A DNA stretch of 64,000 nt, taken from NCBI GenBank assembly GCA_016870155.1, contig VGCE01000001.1, forward strand, positions 1 through 64,000. The letters are read 5' to 3'. A program made the position numbers and the translations under genes. The DNA comes from Actinomycetota bacterium (GTDB lineage Bacteria > Actinomycetota > Thermoleophilia > Miltoncostaeales > Miltoncostaeaceae). A model generated the notes under the pieces. The model was not told where the DNA came from. It made no database searches and was given only the letters and a program-made list of their open reading frames with translations. Within the stretch, counting starts at the first letter, position 1. Each line of letters starts with the position of its first letter. Shown here one piece after another: positions 36,759 to 44,240 of the stretch.

Positions 36759-36763
36759 GGGCC

Positions 36764-37165
36764 ATGCCCGACTACGAGGTGTCGGTGGACATCGCGGTGC
36801 CGCCGGAGACGGCGTGGGCCCTGCTGCGCGACCCCTCGGGCATCTCGCAGTGGCATCCGGACTACGTGCGCAGCCACCCGGTGCGCGACGTACGGGTGCT
36901 CGAGCGCGCGGACGGCACCAAGGTGCAGGAACGCTTCATCAGCTGCGACGACGACGAGTTCGCGCTGGTGTCGCGGGTGACCGGTGGCCTGCCGGTGGAG
37001 GGGCACATGAACGTCTTCCTCGTGAAGCCCCTGCACCCCGGGTGCCGGGTCACCTGGTGGACACGCGCCGAGCCCGACGCCTCGGGGCTGGACCCCGGTA
37101 CGTGGATCCCCGCCGAGCACCACCGTGCCCTGCTGGCCCTGCGCGACTACCTGGAGGATCAGTAG
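36764..37165 (+). CDS. SRPBCC (START-like) family protein
   Basis: 133 residues. Begins YEVSVDIAVPPETAWALLRDPSGISQWHP, the standard N-terminal pattern of polyketide-cyclase/START-like ligand-binding domains, and ends in a long helix (AEHHRALLALRDYLEDQ). Ligand unknown. It starts 5 nt after the OsmC gene and is probably cotranscribed. Confidence 0.85.
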   Translation: MPDYEVSVDIAVPPETAWALLRDPSGISQWHPDYVRSHPVRDVRVLERADGTKVQERFISCDDDEFALVSRVTGGLPVEGHMNVFLVKPLHPGCRVTWWTRAEPDASGLDPGTWIPAEHHRALLALRDYLEDQ

Positions 37166-37209
37166 CGACGATGCGCGCGGGGGTGGCGGAAAAGGCCCTG
37201 AGCAGGGAA

Positions 37210-37281
37210 CTCCTCGGGTAGGACTCGAACCTACAACCCTCCGGTTAACAGCCGGATGCTCTACCATTGAGCTACCGAGGA
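37210..37281 (-). tRNA. tRNA-Asn (anticodon GTT)
   Basis: Read on the minus strand, the acceptor stem TCCTCGG (37281-37275) pairs with CCGAGGA (37217-37211), the discriminator is G, the anticodon loop is CTGTTAA with anticodon GTT, and the T loop is GGTTCGAGTCC. The CCA end is not encoded. A minus-strand TAGACT at 37295-37300 is a possible -10. Confidence 0.95.
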
Positions 37282-37297
37282 TCGGCGAGCCGGGAGT

Positions 37298-37981
37298 CTA
37301 GATGACGACCGGCTCGTTGTGCTTCGCGGGCGGGGGCCGGAACCGGTGCAGGTGCACCACCGGCCCCGTTTCGTCGATTCGCCCGGGCACGGGCAGGTCG
37401 TCCCGCGCGTGGATCCACCCCGCGCCCTGCATTCCCTCCACGAAGGCGCGGGCGTCGGGGCGCCGCGGATCGGCGATGATCACCTCGCTGGCGGGGCCGC
37501 ACAGCGCCGGTATGAGCACCCCGAGGGCCGTGCCGTTCCGGGCCTCGTAGAGGATGTCCGCGCCGACCACCAGGTCGAAGGGGGCGCGCGCGAGCACGCC
37601 CGCGGGCGGGTCGCGCCAGTCCACCACCTCGGCGTCCACCGCGAGCCCCAGGTTGCGGGCGTTCCAGCGGCTGAACTCCACCGCGGCCGGGTACCAGTCG
37701 GTGGCGAGGGCGGCGGCTCCCCGCATCGCCGCCACCATCGCGCCCGTGCCGATGCCCGCACCGAGCTCGATCACGCTGCGCCCGGTGAGGTCCATCCCGG
37801 CCAGAACGCCGCACAGCACGCGGCCGCTCGGCCACACCTCGGCCCAGTACGGCAGCCGCTCGTCATCGGCGAACTCGTCCTCGTCGAGCAGGTCCTCGGC
37901 CGAGGGCGGCCGCCGGACGCGCAGGCGCAGGTCGCCGGCGGGGACGTCCTCCCACACGGTGCGCGGATCCTCGGGATGCAC
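37298..37981 (-). CDS. Methyltransferase family 16-type SAM-dependent methyltransferase
   Basis: 227 residues. SAM-binding motif I is VIELGAGIGTGAMVA, followed by ATDWYPAAVEFSRWNARN and LVVGADILYEARN, the arrangement of METTL/Methyltransf_16 protein-lysine methyltransferases. LPYWAEVWPSG is the usual N-terminal mark. Target unknown. GTG 37981 is supported by TAGGCT 7 nt upstream; a GTG at 37957 is possible. Confidence 0.85.
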   Translation of the reverse strand: MHPEDPRTVWEDVPAGDLRLRVRRPPSAEDLLDEDEFADDERLPYWAEVWPSGRVLCGVLAGMDLTGRSVIELGAGIGTGAMVAAMRGAAALATDWYPAAVEFSRWNARNLGLAVDAEVVDWRDPPAGVLARAPFDLVVGADILYEARNGTALGVLIPALCGPASEVIIADPRRPDARAFVEGMQGAGWIHARDDLPVPGRIDETGPVVHLHRFRPPPAKHNEPVVI

Positions 37982-37988
37982 GCGGCGC

Positions 37989-37994
37989 AGCCTA
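37989..37994 (-). promoter_or_regulatory. -10 element of a probable leaderless methyltransferase promoter
   Basis: TAGGCT on the minus strand ends 7 nt before GTG 37981. Confidence 0.45.
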
Positions 37995-38043
37995 CCTTCG
38001 CGCCCGCGCAGCTGGTGGGGTCGGCTCGCCGGCCCCAGGGCGC

Positions 38044-38049
38044 TATAGT
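38044..38049 (+). promoter_or_regulatory. Candidate -10 element for the gene at 38085
   Basis: TATAGT lies 35 nt before ATG 38085; the leader contains GAGGGGAG. Confidence 0.45.
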
Positions 38050-38084
38050 CGGCGACCGTCCGACCCCGAGGGGAGTTCTTCCAG

Positions 38085-38531
38085 ATGAGCGACGAGACCG
38101 AGCAGGAGGCCGCGAAGGCCGCGGAGCAGGCACCTGAGGCCGACGCCGCCGTGGCCACCGACGAGGTGCCCGCCGAGGACGCCCCGGCCGGGGAGCCCGC
38201 TGCCGACGAGTCTGCCGAGCCCGTGGCCGAGGCCCAGGAGGTCGCCGCGGCGGCTGAGGAGGAGGAGGGCACGCCTGCCGAGGAGTACGACGCCGAGGAG
38301 ATCGCGTCGACCCCCCGCGCACGCGAGGGCCTCGCAACACTCTACCTCTGCGAACGCGGTCACCGCACGCTCTTGATCTGGAGCGAGCCGCCCACCGCGT
38401 GCCGGGCGCCCATCTCGGCCAAGGCCGAGTGCGGACGGCCGGTGTACCACTCCACCGAGCTGCCCGAGCAGGTGCAGAGAGCGCTCAACCCGCTGAAGGC
38501 CTCGAAGAAGTCGTCCAAGGGCGCCGGCTGA
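38085..38531 (+). CDS. Acidic protein with a C-terminal Cys/His motif
   Basis: 148 residues. The first ~75 are Glu/Ala/Asp-rich and probably disordered. The rest has LYLCERGHRTLLIWSEPP, TACRAPI and ECGRPVYHS, three Cys and a His spaced like a zinc ribbon, then a Lys-rich tail. I cannot name a family; the C-x2-GH...C-G pattern loosely recalls RbpA-like RNA-polymerase-binding proteins, which is only a guess. ATG follows GAGGGGAG. Confidence 0.7.
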   Translation: MSDETEQEAAKAAEQAPEADAAVATDEVPAEDAPAGEPAADESAEPVAEAQEVAAAAEEEEGTPAEEYDAEEIASTPRAREGLATLYLCERGHRTLLIWSEPPTACRAPISAKAECGRPVYHSTELPEQVQRALNPLKASKKSSKGAG

Positions 38532-38559
38532 GGCGACGCGACGCCCCGCGGGGCATCGG

Positions 38560-40353
38560 CTAGGCGGAGGTCATCTCCTCGGCGCGCCCGACCATGCGCT
38601 CCATCTCGCGGAAGCCTGGATCCCAGCACGCCGGGTCGGACAGGTCGACGCCCAGCGGGCGCAGCAGGTCGGCCGGCTCGGCTGATCCGCCGGCTGCCAG
38701 GAATTCCAGGTAGCGCGGCACGAAGTCGTCGCCGTCCTCGCGGTAGCGGGCGTACAGGGCCAGCGTGACCAGGTGCGCGAATACGTACGCGTAGGTGTAG
38801 AAGCGCGTGGAGATGAAGTGGGGGATGTACGACCAGCCGAGGCGGTAGCCCTCGGGCATCTCCACGGCGTCGCCGTAGTACGCGGCGTTGCGCGCGAGCC
38901 AGATCTCTGACAGGCGGTCGTCGGTGAGCGTGGCGCCCTCGCCGCGCATGCGGTAGGCGTCCTGCTCGTACCGGGCGAGCACCGTCTGTCGGAATACCGT
39001 GGCGAACGACCCCTCCACCCGCTCGCACACCAGCGCGGTGCGGGTGGCCTCGTCCTTCTCGGTGGCCATCAGGTGGTCGAAGGCGATGATCTCCGCGAAC
39101 GTGGAGGGCACTTCTGCCAAGGCCAGGCCCGTATGGTACGACAGCGCCGTCTGGCGCTCTGACGACAGCGTGAAGTGCATGCCGTGCCCCAGCTCGTGGG
39201 CGAGGGTCATCACGTCGTCCATGCGGTCGGTGTAGTTCATGAGCATGAACGGCTTGGCGTCCTGGGCCACCGATGCGCAGAACGCGCCGCCGCGCTTGCC
39301 CGCGCGTGGCTCGGCGTCGATGCGCTCCTCCTCGAAGAAGTCATCGGCGATGTCGCCGATGCGCGGCGAGAACGCCCGGAACGACGACCCGATGATCCCC
39401 CGCGCCTCGGGGAAGAGCACCTCGCGCGCCTCGCCCAGCGGTGCGTACTGGTCGGCCAGGTGCAGGGTGTCGAGGCCCAGCTGGCGGGCCTTCACGCGGA
39501 ACCAGCGCTGGGCGAGGCCGTAGTGCAGCTCCACCGACGACATCATCGACTCGATGGCCGGACCCGGGACCTCGTTGCGCAGGTGGGTCGGGTCCATGGG
39601 GTCGTCGTAGTCGCGCAGGCCATCCATGGCAAGGCGGTCACCCACGAGGGTGTCGTAGCAATGGGCCAGCGTGGGGGAGTGGGGCCCAAGCGTGGCGTAC
39701 AGCGTGTCGAGCGCCCGGAAGCGCACCTCGCGATCGGGGTTGCGCACGCACGCGAGCAGGCGGTCGATCGTGTGCGGCTCCATGCCGTCGCCGGAGTCGA
39801 ACTCCGCCTCGAGTGTGGACGTGATGCGTCCGAAGAGCGTCTGCCAGGCGCTGGCGGCAGCCGGGCTGCGCTCGGCCAGCATGCGCTCCTCGGGCTCGGT
39901 GAGCGTGTGGCGCTTGAACCTGCGCGCCGACACCAGGTGGTGGTGGTCGGCAACCACCTCGGGCGCGGCGGCCAGCCGCGTCGCGACGTCCTCGTCGAGC
40001 TCGAGCCACTCGAGCTCGAAGAACCGCAGGGCGTTGGCGGCCTCCACCATCGAGCGGTCCATCAGGGCGTCGAGGTCCTGGTTCTCGGGGTCGCTCACGT
40101 CCACCGATTCCCGCAGTGAGGTATAGGAGTGCAGGCGCCCGATCTCGTTCTCGATTCGCGCCACCTCGGCCAGTGCGGCGGCAAGGTCGGGGCCGTCCAT
40201 GCCGGCCACGGTGCCCCGGTAGCGGGCCTCGAAGGCCCGGCAGTCATCAAGCGCCTTCGCGAGGCGGTCGCGGCAGTCATCGGCGGATGCGCAGAGCGGA
40301 GAGAGGTCCCAGCGCACCCCCTCGGCGCGCGGCGCGGAATCGGTCGTCGTCAT
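38560..40353 (-). CDS. pepF: Oligoendopeptidase F (M3 family zinc peptidase)
   Basis: 597 residues. The zinc site HELGHGMHF and the downstream Glu region AEVPSTFAE are intact; the N-terminal helical lid (SYTSLRESVDVSDPENQ) and the C-terminal LGWSYIPHF, FYTYAYVFA are typical of M3B. Cytoplasmic peptide hydrolase. ATG 40353 is supported by TAACGT 7 nt upstream. Confidence 0.94.
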   Translation of the reverse strand: MTTTDSAPRAEGVRWDLSPLCASADDCRDRLAKALDDCRAFEARYRGTVAGMDGPDLAAALAEVARIENEIGRLHSYTSLRESVDVSDPENQDLDALMDRSMVEAANALRFFELEWLELDEDVATRLAAAPEVVADHHHLVSARRFKRHTLTEPEERMLAERSPAAASAWQTLFGRITSTLEAEFDSGDGMEPHTIDRLLACVRNPDREVRFRALDTLYATLGPHSPTLAHCYDTLVGDRLAMDGLRDYDDPMDPTHLRNEVPGPAIESMMSSVELHYGLAQRWFRVKARQLGLDTLHLADQYAPLGEAREVLFPEARGIIGSSFRAFSPRIGDIADDFFEEERIDAEPRAGKRGGAFCASVAQDAKPFMLMNYTDRMDDVMTLAHELGHGMHFTLSSERQTALSYHTGLALAEVPSTFAEIIAFDHLMATEKDEATRTALVCERVEGSFATVFRQTVLARYEQDAYRMRGEGATLTDDRLSEIWLARNAAYYGDAVEMPEGYRLGWSYIPHFISTRFYTYAYVFAHLVTLALYARYREDGDDFVPRYLEFLAAGGSAEPADLLRPLGVDLSDPACWDPGFREMERMVGRAEEMTSA

Positions 40354-40360
40354 GGGCCTG

Positions 40361-40366
40361 ACGTTA
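40361..40366 (-). promoter_or_regulatory. -10 element of a probable leaderless pepF promoter
   Basis: TAACGT on the minus strand ends 7 nt before ATG 40353 and overlaps the stop region of the upstream PHP gene. Confidence 0.5.
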
Positions 40367-41200
40367 GCCGAGCGCTGCCGCCATGAGGCGGTCGACGGTG
40401 TCCTTTGGCAGCGGCGGATCGCCCGTCGCGCCGGGGTGATGCGGGCTCGTGGGCCGGTGGTAGTCGGATCCGCCGGATGCGATGAGCCCGTACTTGCGCG
40501 CGAGGGCCGCGTAGGTGGCGAACTGATCGGGCGAGTACTCCGGCCGGTGCACCTCGATGCCGGCGAGCCCGGCCCGCGCCAGGCGTCCCACGAACGGGTC
40601 GAGGTGCACGTCGTCGAGCTTGAGCGTGTACGGGTGCGCCAGCACCGGCGCGCCCCCCGACTCGCGCACGAGGGTGACGCCCTCCTCGACGCCGAGGCCG
40701 CCCGATCCCACGTACGCCGGGCGGCCGTCACCCAGGTAGAGGTCGAAGGCGTCCCTGCGCTCCGACACGTGCCCGGCCCGCATCAGCGCCTCGGCGATGT
40801 GGGGCCGCCCCAGCGGGGCACCCGCCGCTCCATCGAGGAGGTCCTGCCAGTCGAGGGGCACGCCCATGTCGTTGAGGCGGGCCACCATCTCCCTCGCCCG
40901 CTCCACGCGCTTTTCGCCAAAGCCCGCGACGAGTCCGGCAAGCGGCTCGGGCGCGGCGTCGGGGAAGTACCCAAGCAGGTGCATGCTGCCGTGCGGTACC
41001 TTGATGGACAGCTCGATGCCGGGGATGATCTCCACCCCGATCGCGCCGCCCGCCGACTGCGCCTCGGCCACGCCCGCCAGGGTGTCGTGGTCGGTGATGG
41101 CCAGCACCTCGACGCCCCGCTGCGCCGCGTACTCCACGAGGTCGACCGGGTCATGCGATCCATCCGACCGGTTGGTGTGGACGTGCAGGTCGTGCGCCAT
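40364..41200 (-). CDS. PHP-domain phosphoesterase (RNase AM/YciV-like)
   Basis: 278 residues. PHP metal motifs: DLHVHTNRSDG, ITDHDTLAG, GIELS, VLAHPY and GGSDYH. This branch includes 3',5'-nucleoside bisphosphate phosphatases and the 5'-3' RNase trimming rRNA 5' ends. ATG 41200 is only 29 bp from the divergent yciH start. Confidence 0.9.
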   Translation of the reverse strand: MAHDLHVHTNRSDGSHDPVDLVEYAAQRGVEVLAITDHDTLAGVAEAQSAGGAIGVEIIPGIELSIKVPHGSMHLLGYFPDAAPEPLAGLVAGFGEKRVERAREMVARLNDMGVPLDWQDLLDGAAGAPLGRPHIAEALMRAGHVSERRDAFDLYLGDGRPAYVGSGGLGVEEGVTLVRESGGAPVLAHPYTLKLDDVHLDPFVGRLARAGLAGIEVHRPEYSPDQFATYAALARKYGLIASGGSDYHRPTSPHHPGATGDPPLPKDTVDRLMAAALG

Positions 41201-41209
41201 TGGCGGCCG

Positions 41210-41219
41210 ACGGTACCAT
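41210..41219. promoter_or_regulatory. Overlapping divergent -10 elements, PHP gene and yciH
   Basis: Plus TACCAT (41214-41219) ends 10 nt before ATG 41230; minus TACCGT (41215-41210) ends 9 nt before ATG 41200. The two share two base pairs in a central GGTACC, so both promoters cannot be occupied together. Confidence 0.5.
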
Positions 41220-41229
41220 CGCCCCTGCC

Positions 41230-41589
41230 ATGGCACGCATCCGACGGGACATGGGCGGCAACGCCAACGTGGTGTACTCCAGCGAGGCCGGACGCATCGA
41301 GGCGGGCGCCCCGTCGAGCGGCGGCGCGGGCGAGGGGGCGCCGTCCCCGGGCAGTGCCGACGGCATCGTGCGCGTGTCGCGCACCACGGCGGGGCGCAGG
41401 GGGAAGACGGTCACGCTGGTCACCGGGTTGCCCCCGGCCGACCTCGGCGACATCGCGAAGGAGCTCAAACGCCTGTGCGGGTCGGGCGGGGCCGTGAAGG
41501 ACGGCGTGGTGCAGGTGCAGGGCGACCACCGCGACAAGGTGGCGGCCCACCTCGGCGCAAGGTTCCGGGTGAGGATCGCGGGGGGGTAG
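41230..41589 (+). CDS. yciH: SUI1/eIF1-family translation factor YciH
   Basis: 119 residues. The SUI1 fold shows as VTLVTGLPPADLGDIAKELKRLCGSGGAVKDGVVQVQGDHRDKV. A flexible Gly/Ser-rich N-terminal ~45 residues precedes it. Bacterial YciH affects start-site fidelity, of interest where leaderless mRNAs are common. ATG 41230. Confidence 0.92.
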   Translation: MARIRRDMGGNANVVYSSEAGRIEAGAPSSGGAGEGAPSPGSADGIVRVSRTTAGRRGKTVTLVTGLPPADLGDIAKELKRLCGSGGAVKDGVVQVQGDHRDKVAAHLGARFRVRIAGG

Positions 41590-41627
41590 GGGGCGGGAGC
41601 GCCGGGTAGCGCCGGACACCGCGGGCG

Positions 41628-43136
41628 CTAGGCGCGCTCGACGGCCAGGCGGCGCCCGGTGGCCTTCCTGAACACATCGGCCTCCTGGCGCGCCGACCAC
41701 ATGGCCACGTCGACGTCGCCATGGGCGCGCAGCCACAGGATCACGGTGTCGGCCGAGATCGCGCAGTCGATGCCGGTGATCGCCCGCGCGCGGCCCACCT
41801 CGAGCTGCTCGGCGATGCGCAGGAACGCCGCGAGGCGCAGGATGCGGTCCTCGTCGCGGCCCTTGAGCAGCGCGCTGAGCGCGCCGGGCGACTGGATCGA
41901 CTTGCGATGCCCGCGCACCAGCTGGGCGATGATCACCAGCTCGCGGTGGCGGAAGCCCGGCAGGCCGGCGTTCAGCACCAGGTAGTGGCCGTGCTTGTGG
42001 TGGTCGTTGTAGTCCACGAGGGTGCCCACGTCATGCAGCACCGCGGCGGCCCGCAGCCACTCCCGCTCGCGCGGGTCGCCATCGTGCACGCCGAGCCTGG
42101 CCAGGCCGTCGAAGATCTCCAGCGCGAGGCGCGCCACCTGCTCGCAGTGCGGCCGGTCGTAGCCGTACACCTCCGCCAGGTCGCGCACGCTCGTGGCCCG
42201 CACGTCCTCCACCAGCGGGGGGTCGGCCGGCGCGAGGTAGGCCTCCCAGAACACTCCCCAGCGAAGGCCCTCGGCGCAGATCTCCGTCCGGTCCACCTCG
42301 GCGGCCTGCATGAGGGCGTCGAGCACCACGGCGCCGGCCAGCATGATGTCGGCGCGATCGGACTTGACGCCGGGGATGCGCCTGCGCTCGCGACGCGGCA
42401 GGGCGGTCATGCGCGCGATCAGTTCGCCCAGGGCGTCGCGGCCCAGCAGGTAGCCATGCACCTCGCCCAGCGGATACCCCGATGCCTTCTGCGCCATCGC
42501 CGCCAGCGTGCGCACGGCCCCGCCCATGGCCACCAGCCGGTTGGCGTCCGAGATCCAGCCCTCGAGGCGGAACACGTCGAGCGCATGCCGCTTGAGGGCC
42601 CGCACGTCGTCGCGGCCCTGCTGGTCGCCCGCCATGAAGGCATCGGTCATGCGCACGGCGCCAAGCGGCCGGCTGATCGACCTGGTGAGCAGGCGATCCT
42701 CCACCAGCCCCACCTGGATGCTGCCGCCCCCGAGCTCGGCCACGAGGCCGTCGGTGAGCGTGGTGCCGTTCACCGCGCCGATGTACCCGTAGCGCGCCTC
42801 CTCCTCACCGGACACCACACGGGCCGGCAAGCCCGCATCGGTGATCGCCTGCAGCACCTCGTCGCCGTTGGGGGCATCGCGGATGGCGCTGGTAGCCACC
42901 GCGCGCACCTCGTCGATCTCCGAGCAGTCGCAGAACCGCGCGAACAGCCGGGCCACCCGCGCGGCGCGCTCCACGGCATCGGCCGCGATGGGGCTGCCCG
43001 GCGGCGTGCCCTCCGTGAGCCGCACCACCTCGCGCACCTCGTCCACCCGCCGGAAGGGTCCGCCGGGCGTGTAGTCGAACACCACGAGCCGGAACGTGTT
43101 GGATCCCAGGTCCACCACCGCGAGGCGACGCGTCAC
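41628..43136 (-). CDS. Ppx/GppA phosphatase with C-terminal HD domain
   Basis: 502 residues. The N-terminal ~300 residues are the ASKHA Ppx/GppA domain: VVDLGSNTFRLVVFD, ATSAIRDAPNG, LVAELGGGSIQVGL. The C-terminal ~190 form an HD-like domain (AAAVLHDVGTLVDYNDHHKHGHYLV). It hydrolyses polyphosphate or pppGpp. GTG 43136; divergent from an alarmone-hydrolase-like gene across 37 bp. Confidence 0.92.
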   Translation of the reverse strand: MTRRLAVVDLGSNTFRLVVFDYTPGGPFRRVDEVREVVRLTEGTPPGSPIAADAVERAARVARLFARFCDCSEIDEVRAVATSAIRDAPNGDEVLQAITDAGLPARVVSGEEEARYGYIGAVNGTTLTDGLVAELGGGSIQVGLVEDRLLTRSISRPLGAVRMTDAFMAGDQQGRDDVRALKRHALDVFRLEGWISDANRLVAMGGAVRTLAAMAQKASGYPLGEVHGYLLGRDALGELIARMTALPRRERRRIPGVKSDRADIMLAGAVVLDALMQAAEVDRTEICAEGLRWGVFWEAYLAPADPPLVEDVRATSVRDLAEVYGYDRPHCEQVARLALEIFDGLARLGVHDGDPREREWLRAAAVLHDVGTLVDYNDHHKHGHYLVLNAGLPGFRHRELVIIAQLVRGHRKSIQSPGALSALLKGRDEDRILRLAAFLRIAEQLEVGRARAITGIDCAISADTVILWLRAHGDVDVAMWSARQEADVFRKATGRRLAVERA

Positions 43137-43160
43137 GCCCGTGGCGACCCGCGGCCGCGC

Positions 43161-43166
43161 TACCCT
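43161..43166 (+). promoter_or_regulatory. -10 element of a probable leaderless promoter for the HD hydrolase
   Basis: TACCCT ends 7 nt before ATG 43174. On the other strand TAGGGT (rc of 43162-43167) could serve the Ppx/GppA gene with a 25-nt leader. Confidence 0.5.
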
Positions 43167-43173
43167 AGACCCC

Positions 43174-43890
43174 ATGTCGACCGGCCCGCTCGATCCCCCG
43201 TCCGTTGGTGAGTCGGGCGAGGCGCTGGCACCCAGCGCCCCGCGCCATCTCGCATGGCCGCGGCACTTCGACACGGGCGACGACGTCGAGGATTCCTGGG
43301 TGAGGGCGCTCGCCGCGTTGCCCGCCGATGACCGCGCCATGCTGCTGCGCGCCGACGCGTTCGAGCGCGAGCGGCACGAGGGCCAGACCCGTCGTGGCAG
43401 CGACACGCCGTACTGGCTTCACCCTGTGCGCGTGGCCATGGGGCTCATGCAGTGGGGGGTCACCGATCGCGACGTGCTGGCTGCCGCGCTGCTGCACGAC
43501 GTGGTGGAGGACACCGTCACCACGCCCGAGGAGATCCGCAGCGCGTTCGGCGTGCGCACCGAGAATCTCGTGGTGTGGCTCACGGCACCCGACGCACGGG
43601 TTGCGGGGGATGCCGTGCGCGACTACTACCGTCGGCTTCTGGAGCAGGGGCCGCCTGATGCGCACCTCCTCAAGATCGCAGATCGTTCGGACAACCTGCG
43701 CAGCATCCAGGCGCTGGTCATGCGCACCGGCGACCGGCACCGTCGCTGGGCCGGCACCTACCTCACCCGCACCCAGTGGCAGGTGCTCCCGTTGGCCGCC
43801 GAGGCACCCTCTCCCGCGCGCGTGGCGCTGGTCACGGCGATGGCCGATCTGGCGCCCTTGGTGGAGCCCCTCGGCTTCACCGAGCCCTAA
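43174..43890 (+). CDS. RelA/SpoT-type HD hydrolase (MESH1-like small alarmone hydrolase)
   Basis: 238 residues. HD-hydrolase motifs in order: RHEGQTRRGSDTPYWLHPVRVA, AALLHDVVEDTVTTPEEI, FGVRTENLVVWLT and HLLKIADRSDNLRSI. No synthetase, TGS or ACT domain, so it is a stand-alone hydrolase of the small alarmone hydrolase/MESH1 type. It probably removes the 3' pyrophosphate of (p)ppGpp, though MESH1 also dephosphorylates NADPH. Confidence 0.85.
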   Translation: MSTGPLDPPSVGESGEALAPSAPRHLAWPRHFDTGDDVEDSWVRALAALPADDRAMLLRADAFERERHEGQTRRGSDTPYWLHPVRVAMGLMQWGVTDRDVLAAALLHDVVEDTVTTPEEIRSAFGVRTENLVVWLTAPDARVAGDAVRDYYRRLLEQGPPDAHLLKIADRSDNLRSIQALVMRTGDRHRRWAGTYLTRTQWQVLPLAAEAPSPARVALVTAMADLAPLVEPLGFTEP

Positions 43891-43975
43891 CAGCACCTCC
43901 ATGCGGCCGTTGCACGGCCGGGAGTTGGATTCTCCCCAGATGAGGTGGGTTCCAACACCACGACGGGAGGAGACA

Positions 43976-44149
43976 GTGGGCACCGTCTTCGACATGCGGA
44001 GCAGGGAGGCCGTCGACATGGATCGTGTCGCCGCCCTCCTCGACCGGCTGGAGTGGAGGCTGGACGAGCCGTGCTCCGTGCCGGGGTGCTCGCACGATGG
44101 GGAGTGCTGCGGCGTCGCCGGGGGGCACGAGCTCCCCACGGCCGCCTAG
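43976..44149 (+). CDS. 57-residue Cys-rich small protein
   Basis: GTG 43976 is preceded by GGGAGGAGACA, one of the best ribosome-binding sites in the window. The N-terminal half is helical (EAVDMDRVAALLDRLEWRLDE); the C-terminal half has four Cys and two His in PCSVPGCSHDGECCGVAGGH, suggesting metal binding. No family recognised. A 6-bp inverted repeat (GTTGGA...TCCAAC) lies just upstream. Confidence 0.65.
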   Translation: MGTVFDMRSREAVDMDRVAALLDRLEWRLDEPCSVPGCSHDGECCGVAGGHELPTAA

Positions 44150-44164
44150 GCCTCCTGGGGGTCC

Positions 44165-44216
44165 GGGGGGCGTCATGTGCCGGGACAGGGCTCCGTCCCG
44201 GGCGCAGGCGCCCCCC
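44165..44216. terminator. Large GC hairpin between convergent genes
   Basis: Outer arms GGGGGGCG (44165-44172) and CGCCCCCC (44209-44216), inner arms CCGGGAC (44180-44186) and GTCCCGG (44195-44201). It sits between the Cys-rich protein gene and the rnd stop, so it probably ends transcription from both sides. No U-tract. Confidence 0.55.
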
Positions 44217-44240
44217 GTGGCATCTCCCGGCGCCCGGCCG

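Noticed and set aside
41721-43211. 496-residue plus-strand open frame inside the Ppx/GppA gene
   Set aside because: Shadow of a gene whose motifs are complete on the other strand.
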